A DNA stretch of 11,879 bases from Evernia prunastri (taxonomy: Eukaryota; Ascomycota; Lecanoromycetes; Lecanorales; Parmeliaceae), in the NCBI GenBank assembly GCA_003184365.1, contig NKYR01000126.1:1-11879 (forward strand). Reading direction: 5' to 3'. Under the pieces are notes generated by a model that was given only the letters and a program-made list of their open reading frames with translations, made no database searches and was not told the origin of the DNA. The position numbers and the translations under genes were made by a program. Shown in pieces: positions 6,972-11,879 of this stretch (its first letter is position 1; each line of letters starts with the position of its first letter).

Positions 6972-7445
6972 TCGTAAGCCACGCGTTCTTTTCNACTTGG
7001 TGATGACGTGCTCCGTCAAGAGGTCGATCGCTGACTGCCCTTGAAGCAGGCTCACTGTTTGCCATTGTAGCAGGCTCACTGTTTGCCGAGCATGCTCAAT
7101 GAAGAGGTCGTACGTTGACTGCCCTTGAAGCAGGCTCGCTTGGTGACTAGCTTGTTTGATCTCGCCTAGTTCTACGAGCCTGTGTGACAGCTTCTTTTTC
7201 TGCTCGCCTGCCAACGAGCTATTTGACAGCTTCTTTAATCTCGTCTGCCACGAGCCTGTTTGACAGCTTCTTTTGAATCCGCTCGCCTGCCAACGAGCTA
7301 ACAGCGAGTGTTCCTGCCTTTCGGGATCGTCGGCCTCACTGGTGATGAGTGTGTCTGCCTTTCGGGGTCGTCGGCCTCATCGTAAGCCACGCGTTCTTTT
7401 CACTGGAGGGCTAAGGCCAGGGGCCGAATATCCTATGGGTGAGGG

Positions 7446-7456
7446 ATCAATAGAAT
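7446..7456 (-). other. Primer-binding site of family B, self-complementary type
   Basis: On the minus strand ATTCTATTGAT begins 2 nt after the LTR end CCTAACA. It is the exact reverse complement of an 11-nt stretch ATCAATAGAAT inside the same LTR (minus strand, 7500 to 7490). There is no TGG for a tRNA CCA end. The same pair occurs in the copies at 8165-8175 with 8209-8219 and 9552-9562 with 9596-9606. Confidence 0.7.
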
Positions 7457-7458
7457 AA

Positions 7459-7611
7459 TGTTAGGAGTGTACCTAGGTGGTTGACCAAGATTCTATTGAT
7501 GAGGAAGGAACTTGCTATCTCTAGGAACTATGGTACATATAGTGGGAGAGTGTGCCAAGACCCTAGCCCATAGGGCTACTTGCCAAGTGCCTGCTTGACA
7601 CACTCGTAACA
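7459..7611 (-). repeat. Family B LTR, reference copy (5' LTR)
   Basis: 153 bp; on the minus strand TGTTACGAGTGTGTC ... ACACTCCTAACA. A TATATG box (7541-7536) lies 41 bp upstream of the A at 7500 that follows CTTCCTC, the proposed transcript start. A 6-bp stem palindrome TAGCCC-ATA-GGGCTA is at 7564-7578. Complete copies of equal length are at 4843, 5631, 8178 and 9565. Confidence 0.9.
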
Positions 7612-7616
7612 ATTAN

Positions 7617-8330
7617 TGGTAGAATCGGAATGCCTGCTGTAGTAGGCCACTATGTGTTGTTGCCGTTGTAGCAGGCTCACTATTTGACGTGCTGTTGCCC
7701 TTGAAGCAGGCTCACTTGGTGATGACGTGCTCCGTCAAGAGGTCGATCGCTGACTGCCCTTGAAGCAGGCTCACTGTTTGCCATTGTAGCAGGCTCACTG
7801 TTTGCCGAGCATGCTCAATGAAGAGGTCGTACGTTGACTGCCCTTGAAGCAGGCTCACTTGGTGACTAGCTTGTTTGATCTCGCCTAGTTCTACGAGCCT
7901 GTGTGACAGCTTCTTTTTCTGCTCGCCTGCCAACGAGCTGTTTGACAGCTTCTTTAATCTCGTCTGCCACGAGCCTGTTTGACAGCTTCTTTTGAATCCG
8001 CTCGCCTGCCAACGAGCTAACAGCGAGTGTTCCTGCCTTTCGGGATCGTCGGCCTCACTGGTGATGAGTGTGTCTGCCTTTCGGGGTCGTCGGCCTCATC
8101 GTAAGCCACGCGTTCTTTTCACTGGAGGGCTAAGGCCAGGGGCCCAATATCCTATGGGTGAGGGATCAATAGAATAATGTTAGGAGTGTACCTAGGTGGT
8201 TGACCAAGATTCTATTGATGAGGAAGGAACTTGCTATCTCTAGGAACTATGGTACATATAGTGGGAGAGTGTGCCAAGACCCTAGCCCATAGGGCTACTT
8301 GCCAAGTGCCTGCTTGACACACTCGTAACA
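7617..8330 (-). mobile_element. Family B fragment: interior, leader and 5' LTR with true right flank
   Basis: Interior and leader (7617-8177, 24-bp unit doubled from 7765) lead into a complete LTR at 8178-8330. AT-rich relic DNA begins directly afterwards, so 8330 is a real element end. A 127-codon stop-free minus frame (8095-7712) crosses the leader. It has no ATG and ends at a TGA that another copy lacks, so I do not call it a gene. Joining overlaps across copies gives a whole element of about 1.07-1.1 kb. Confidence 0.85.
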
Positions 8331-8907
8331 ATTAATATCTATTTAAAGACTGATATAGAGATCGTATAACGATGTTATTATTAAATATCGCGAATTACAA
8401 GTAAGCAAGTATAATTAGAAAGAAAGAACTAAATATAAGCATAAAAAGAAAGAACTAAATTAACTGTATATATTATGTGAATTAATTTCTAGCTATCACT
8501 GAAAAGAAAGCTATATACTTTATGTTAAGCTATTAAGCTATCGTCAAGCAAGTACGATTTCGTAACAGTCACGCGTAACGTAGAAGATATATTCGACGAT
8601 CGTCAAAGTATAGCTATTATAATTGAAGTAGATATTCTTTAAAGTTGAGTTTTAAGTATAAAAAAGAAAGTTGAAGCAGTAAAGAAATAGATTATTACGT
8701 ATAATAAGATAACTGAGAAGATAAACTTAAGAGATTTAAAGACGTTAAAAAAATCGCTCTTAACTAAAGTCGAAATAACTTATCTCGAAAATATCGTATT
8801 ATTAAATCGAAAGAAATTTAATAAGTTCGTTATTAATTATAAAGAGTATTTGATTATTATCGTAGAAAAGCTAAGAAGCGAGATAATAAATCTTATACAT
8901 TATATTC
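8331..8907. other. AT-rich relic DNA
   Basis: Strongly A/T-rich and purine-skewed on the plus strand, with many TA steps and retained CG, resembling old RIP-affected repeats. From 8691 a plus frame is stop-free for 92 codons, to 8966. It is Lys/Ile/Leu-rich (for example EKINLRDLKTLKKSLLTKVE) and is preceded in frame by one TAG and a further open stretch from about 8650. This may be the remains of a helical protein gene. No family is recognisable. Composition changes sharply near 8908. Confidence 0.45.
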
Positions 8908-9112
8908 GGGATGTCCTGGGGGCGCAAGATAGGGGCGCAACGCAAGATTCGCTTAATTTTACCCACTAACTTAAATTAGTATGGTAGCCCCACCAAAATT
9001 TAAGTACCTTGGTAACACACACCGATAGTCCCAATTGCATCATTCAAATAGTCTAATCAATCCCACACCAAGTCAACCAAATATCCACAACCCCCCCACA
9101 ACAATCGCAACC
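8908..9112 (+). other. Start of a GC-normal insert: leader or terminal region
   Basis: Composition jumps from AT-rich to balanced at about 8908. The first bases contain ggggcgcaagat (8919-8930), then ggggcgcaa and cgcaagat (8932-8948), a partial direct repeat. The abrupt edge and short repeats look like the 5' end of a younger mobile element, type unknown. The rest reads like an untranslated leader, C/A-rich just before the ATG at 9113. Confidence 0.4.
8969..9005. repeat. Inverted repeat with nested stem
   Basis: ACTTAAATT (8969-8977) pairs exactly with AATTTAAGT (8997-9005). Inside, TGGT and ACCA around AGCCCC can add a second 4-bp stem. It may be a structural or regulatory hairpin in the leader. 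Confidence 0.55.
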
Positions 9113-9314
9113 ATGGATCCCACCATAGATCCCACCATAGACGCACCTCCCTCCCTTCTTACAGACCTCACCGTCGCCGTCAACGGCCCTCCCAGCGCGG
9201 CCGCAACGCCTACCTGGGTCCCCCATCCCTACCTTGAAGAAGACCTCCATCCTATCCTTCAACGTGCAATCGATCGCATCCCCCCCTCCCAGCCCCCCCT
9301 CCTACTAAGCAGGC
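9113..9314 (+). CDS. N-terminal 67 codons of an unidentified ORF, truncated at 'n'
   Basis: The ATG has a strong fungal context (cgcaaccATGG) and opens a frame without stops to the 'n' at 9315. Residues 2-9 repeat MDPTIDPTID-style, followed by a Pro/Ala/Thr-rich section and a short segment YLEEDLHPILQRAIDRIPP, then PPSQPPLLL. Codon use is C-rich, unlike the AT-rich DNA to its left, which fits a young element or transferred segment. The frame is also open upstream to 9035 but lacks an earlier ATG. I do not recognise the family; ORF1 or gag of a retroelement is possible by context only. After the 'n' the sequence is family B leader, so the downstream residues belong to a different element. Confidence 0.4.
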
Positions 9315-9315
9315 N

Positions 9316-9717
9316 GCCAACGAGCTGTTTGACAGCTTCTTTAATCTCGTCTGCCACGAGCCTGTTTGACAGCTTCTTTTGAATCCGCTCGCCTGCCAAC
9401 GAGCTAACAGCGAGTGTTCCTGCCTTTCGGGATCGTCGGCCTCACTGGTGATGAGTGTGTCTGCCTTTCGGGGTCGTCGGCCTCATCGTAAGCCACGCGT
9501 TCTTTTCACTGGAGGGCTAAGGCCAGGGGCCCAATATCCTATGGGTGAGGGATCAATAGAATAATGTTAGGAGTGTACCTAGGTGGTTGACCAAGATTCT
9601 ATTGATGAGGAAGGAACTTGCTATCTCTAGGAACTATGGTACATATAGTGGGAGAGTGTGCCAAGACCCTAGCCCATAGGGCTACTTGCCAAGTGCCTGC
9701 TTGACACACTCGTAACA
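9316..9717 (-). mobile_element. Family B fragment: leader end and 5' LTR
   Basis: Starts after 'n' within the leader (matches 7929 onward, offset 1387), contains the primer site (9552-9562) and a complete LTR at 9565-9717. The right flank is caaatataaatt, different from the copy at 8330, so this is a separate insertion site. Confidence 0.85.
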
Positions 9718-10129
9718 CAAATATAAATTAATATATTGCTTCTTAAAACATTATTGATTCTAAATAAACGTCTATCAATATTTCGAAGCTGAAAATCTTT
9801 ATAACTATTATAATCTATATGAAAATCTTTCACTTTTCTATTATTTATGATTATTAAAGAATCGATAACATTGCTTCTGTGACTTTATTGTTTACTTATT
9901 TTATAATTCGAGATCGCTATATTATTCTTCGAAGAAATCTTCACTGTTCGAATCCTGACGAAGAGAACTTTAGAATTATTGAAAAGAATAAATATAAACA
10001 GTCTGTCTAATATAAAAAATTTCAGTCATTTATAAACGAGATTCGAAAGAATTGAAGAATTCTTCGTATTTCAAGTTTTCACTACGCAATTAATAAATAT
10101 ATAATTAAGAAGACAGAGTCAACGATTAG
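9718..10129. other. AT-rich region without a gene
   Basis: Dense in A/T with stops in all frames I followed. tgaaaatcttt occurs twice near 9788 and 9820. It resembles decayed repeat DNA. It ends at ...aacgattag, directly before a family A LTR. Confidence 0.5.
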
Positions 10130-10352
10130 TGTTACGGACGTACCCTAGGTGTCAGGCACATAGGGAGTGTTTATGGCTATGTGTCTAGCACATAGAGGGT
10201 TTATTGGTTATTGACACATTCCCATTGACACATAGGCTAGCGGGGATTCTTCCTAGTATTTAAGCGCTCTTCTTCTGTACATATTTCCTCCTTATCTAGT
10301 TGTCTTATTCAATTTACCCCCATTAGACTTGACTCTGGGCACGGTTCTGACA
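10130..10352 (+). repeat. Family A LTR, complete copy
   Basis: 223 bp, TGTTACGGACGTACCC ... GGTTCTGACA. The upstream half has CACATAG at 10157, 10189 and 10229, its inverse CTATGTG at 10177, and ATTGACACAT at 10210 and 10224. These are candidate factor sites or remnants of duplication. A TATA-like TATTTAA is at 10257-10263. Confidence 0.9.
10257..10303 (+). promoter_or_regulatory. Predicted LTR promoter and transcript start
   Basis: TATTTAA at 10257-10263 lies 37 bp upstream of the A at 10294, which follows the pyrimidine-rich CCTCCTT. The stretch atctagttgt (10294-10303) is the part complementary to the primer site. The start is predicted from spacing and complementarity, not observed. Confidence 0.55.
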
Positions 10353-10354
10353 CT

Positions 10355-10364
10355 ACAACTAGAT
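10355..10364 (+). other. Primer-binding site of family A, self-complementary type
   Basis: acaactagat begins 2 nt after the LTR end and is the exact reverse complement of atctagttgt at 10294-10303. Copy 2 has the same pair at 11106-11115 and 11045-11054. Family C carries the same site with one compensated base change. Confidence 0.7.
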
Positions 10365-10629
10365 CATCCCCCCTTCCGTTCGTACTGGCAAGCGAACAGT
10401 AAAATAAAATTGTCAAACGGGACCGTTGTGAAGCTGTTTCGATAGTAGATCATTGGACACTCGGGTGTGGCCTGCCTACAGGCAAAACGAACCATTCGTG
10501 GCTAGGACTTGTTGACCACAAGGAAAACCCCTTACGAGGAGGTCTCGCTGCATACGTGCAAGCACCCCAGCATTCGTGCAAACCAATCCCCCCCAACAAA
10601 CAAACTTTCAGAGCTAACTTCCTCTCAAC
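10365..10629 (+). other. Family A leader
   Basis: Untranslated region between primer site and gag ATG. Contains a pair of related 12-mers GCATACGTGCAA (10550) and GCATTCGTGCAA (10570). Ends in an A/C-rich stretch before aacATGG. Copies 1 and 2 differ by a few substitutions and one A in an A-run (aggaaaacccc against aggaaacccc). Confidence 0.6.
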
Positions 10630-10882
10630 ATGGCAAATTTGAGCGCGGTAAACGAGGCTACTCCACTTGATATGACAGAACTGCAAGAGTCTCTCAAGGA
10701 AATTCAACAAGGAGCCAGCAGCCTCTTAAAACAAACGAAAGATCGAAGACTTTCAGTGATCCCAAAGGACGGAGAGAACTTCGATACAACCCTGGATCCA
10801 TGGAATATCAACTCCCCTGAGGACCTAACTCAGTCCGTAGAGAGCAACGTACTCTCAGTCCTAGAAATGATTCAAACTCTCC
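10630..10882 (+). pseudogene. gag start of family A, copy 1, truncated
   Basis: 84 complete codons from ATG, identical in translation to the first 84 of copy 2. Sequence after the 'n' at 10883 is LTR, so residues beyond ...MIQTL are not part of this protein. Called gag by its place behind LTR, primer site and leader. Confidence 0.65.
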
Positions 10883-10883
10883 N

Positions 10884-11741
10884 TACGGACGTACCCTAGG
10901 TGTCAGGCACATAGGGAGTGTTTATGGCTATGTGTCTAGCACATAGAGTGTTTATTGGTTATTGACACATTCCCATTGACACATAGGCTAGCGGGGATTC
11001 TTCCTAGTATTTAAGCGCTCTTCTTCTGTACATATTTCCTCCTTATCTAGTTGTCTTATTCAATTTACCCCCATTAGACTTGACTCTGGGCACGGTTCTG
11101 ACACTACAACTAGATCATCCACCCTTCCGTTCGTACTGGCAAGCGAACAGTAAAATAAAATTGTCAAACGGGACCGTTGTGAAGCTGTTTCGATAGCAGA
11201 TCATTGGACACTCGGGTGTGGCCTACCTACAGGCAAAACGAACCATTCGTGGCTAGGACTTGTTGACCACAAGGAAACCCCCTTACGAGGAGGTCTCGCT
11301 GCATACGTGCAAGCACCCCAGCATTCGTGCAAACCAATCCCCCCCCAACAAACAAACTTTCAGAGCTAACTTCCTCTCAACATGGCAAATTTGAGCGCGG
11401 TAAACGAGGCTACTCCACTTGATATGACAGAACTGCAAGAGTCTCTCAAGGAAATTCAACAAGGAGCCAGCAGCCTCTTAAAACAAACGAAAGATCGAAG
11501 ACTTTCAGTGATCCCAAAGGACGGAGAGAACTTCGATACAACCCTGGATCCATGGAATATCAACTCCCCTGAGGACCTAACTCAGTCCGTAGAGAGCAAC
11601 GTACTCTCAGTCCTAGAAATGATTCAAACTCTCCGTGAGCAACGCGATGCTGGCATTCACAATACAGAGCAACTTGATCGCTATGCCCTGGCTATCGGGC
11701 ACTATGAGAAGGTTAACACAGAAATTCAAGCCAAGATCTTA
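10884..11741 (+). mobile_element. Family A retrotransposon, 5' end, copy 2
   Basis: Begins after 'n' three bases inside the LTR (LTR part 10884-11103), then primer site (11106-11115), leader and 120 codons of gag to the 'n' at 11742. It differs from copy 1 at only a few positions (for example agagtgttt for agagggttt in the LTR, gatagcaga for gatagtaga in the leader). It is either a second recent insertion or an alternative contig of the same repeat. Confidence 0.85.
11382..11741 (+). CDS. Putative Gag N-terminus of family A, longest copy
   Basis: 120 codons from an ATG in good context (caacATGG). The sequence starts MANLSAVNEATPLDMTELQE. Residues about 15-45 look helical and charged, a loop with DTTLDPWNINSPEDL follows near 53-68, and residues about 70-120 form further amphipathic helix (VLEMIQTLREQRDAG, YALAIGHYEKVNTEI). 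No stops or decay. Gag identity rests on its being the first ORF behind the 5' LTR, primer site and leader. I see no zinc knuckle or capsid signature within the available part. The frame reads on through 'n' into leader sequence, which is artificial. Confidence 0.6.
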
Positions 11742-11742
11742 N

Positions 11743-11879
11743 ACAAGGAAAACCCCTTACGAGGAGGTCTCGCTGCATACGTGCAAGCACCCCAGCATTC
11801 GTGCAAACCAATCCCCCCCAACAAACAAACTTTCAGAGCTAACTTCCTCTCAACATGGCAAATTTGAGCGCGGTAAACG
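11743..11879 (+). mobile_element. Family A retrotransposon, leader and gag start, copy 3
   Basis: Begins after 'n' inside the leader (matches 10518 onward) and includes the gag ATG at 11855, with 25 bases of coding sequence before the window ends. It carries the copy 1 version of the A-run (aggaaaacccc), unlike copy 2. Confidence 0.85.

Larger units (their letters stand above)
6384..6993 (-). mobile_element. Family B interior fragment with the repeat-rich leader
   Basis: Interior only, no LTR. It overlaps the previous block at its left and the next one at its right. Minus-strand order from the 5' side: two GAGGCCGACGA(C/T)CCCGAAAGGCA copies 41 bp apart, then three AAAGAAGCTGTCA copies alternating with small hairpins, then GTGAGCCTGCTTCAAGGGCA copies. 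This copy has only one of the 24-bp units that are doubled in the next two copies. It also reads TCA where they read TGA, so a stop-free but ATG-less minus frame extends to 155 codons (6968-6501). Confidence 0.8.
6995..7615 (-). mobile_element. Family B fragment: leader plus 5' LTR
   Basis: Leader repeats run to the primer site and a complete LTR at 7459-7611, followed by atta and 'n'. The 621 bp match 7714-8334 at a constant offset of 719 with at least three substitutions (near 7139, 7221 and 7425). The same right flank atta shows that the two blocks probably represent one locus or two near-identical contigs. The 24-bp unit GCAGGCTCACTGTTTGCCAT... is present twice at 7046-7087. Confidence 0.85.
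10130..10882 (+). mobile_element. Family A retrotransposon, 5' end, copy 1
   Basis: Complete LTR, primer site, 277-nt leader and the first 84 codons of gag, ended by 'n'. Plus orientation. The left boundary is real: AT-rich DNA meets TGTTACGG at 10130. The rest of the element is not in the window. Confidence 0.85.

Noticed and set aside
6293..7870. CRISPR-like look of regularly recurring GCAGGCTCACT units
   Set aside because: Repeats vary in length and spacing, spacers are themselves repeated, the context is a eukaryotic LTR element, and no cas-like gene is present.
7273..8177. An identical 61-codon plus-strand ORF (starting at 7273, 7992 and 9379) that looks conserved across copies
   Set aside because: It recurs only because the family B leader is repeated. 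It runs antisense to the element, ends at the primer site and has no coding signature.
9053..9262. A glycine-rich minus-strand ORF opposite the unknown plus ORF
   Set aside because: Low-complexity antisense of C-rich sequence. The plus strand has the better start context.
4838..9722. A single complete family B element with matching target duplications in this window
   Set aside because: Outer flanks differ (gtgtt and ttctc on the left ends; atta and caaat on the right ends), so no left and right end can be paired as one insertion.
10450..10710. An 86-codon minus-strand ORF over the family A leader
   Set aside because: It is antisense to the leader and gag start of a well-defined plus-oriented element.
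1..11879. tRNA, rRNA or other structural RNA genes
   Set aside because: I looked for tRNA-like arms and internal promoter boxes and for rRNA-like sequence on both strands and saw none that I could support.

Overview
The window looks like a repeat-dense compartment of a filamentous ascomycete genome. The reasons are Ty3/Gypsy-type Gag, reverse transcriptase and RNase H pieces, short TG...CA long terminal repeats (LTRs), and AT-rich relic DNA whose in-frame stops look like C-to-T decay (repeat-induced point mutation, RIP, or similar). No intact host gene could be supported. Eleven single 'n' characters (3226, 3510, 3603, 5275, 5847, 6383, 6994, 7616, 9315, 10883, 11742) split the window into twelve blocks. 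Several neighbouring blocks repeat the same sequence, so much of the apparent tandem structure may be scaffolding of unresolved repeat contigs.

Layout: 1-60 is the 3' end of an LTR of family A. 61-1395 is low-information DNA with weak ORFs. 1516-2536 and 4332-4762 are the two halves of one decayed minus-strand reading frame. It was split by a minus-oriented LTR element of family C (LTRs 2537-2729 and 4134-4326, 5-bp duplication tctct). Inside C lie plus-strand RT and RNase H scraps bounded by 'n'. 4843-9717 is dominated by fragments of family B, a roughly 1.1-kb LTR element in minus orientation with no recognised genes and a repeat-rich leader. These fragments are interrupted by a Gag fragment (5276-5630), AT-rich relic DNA (8331-8907) and a GC-normal block with a truncated ORF (8908-9314). 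9718-10129 is AT-rich. 10130-11879 holds three partial copies of the 5' end of family A: LTR, primer-binding region, leader and start of gag.

The most notable signal is shared by all three LTR families. The site 2 nt inside the 5' LTR, where a tRNA primer would normally bind, lacks the TGG that matches a tRNA CCA end. Instead it is perfectly complementary to a 10-11 nt stretch inside the same LTR, 37-41 bp downstream of a TATA-like box, where the transcript would be expected to begin. Families A and C differ at one position with a compensating change. This is the layout expected for Tf1-type self-primed reverse transcription, in which the 5' end of the element's own mRNA folds back as primer.
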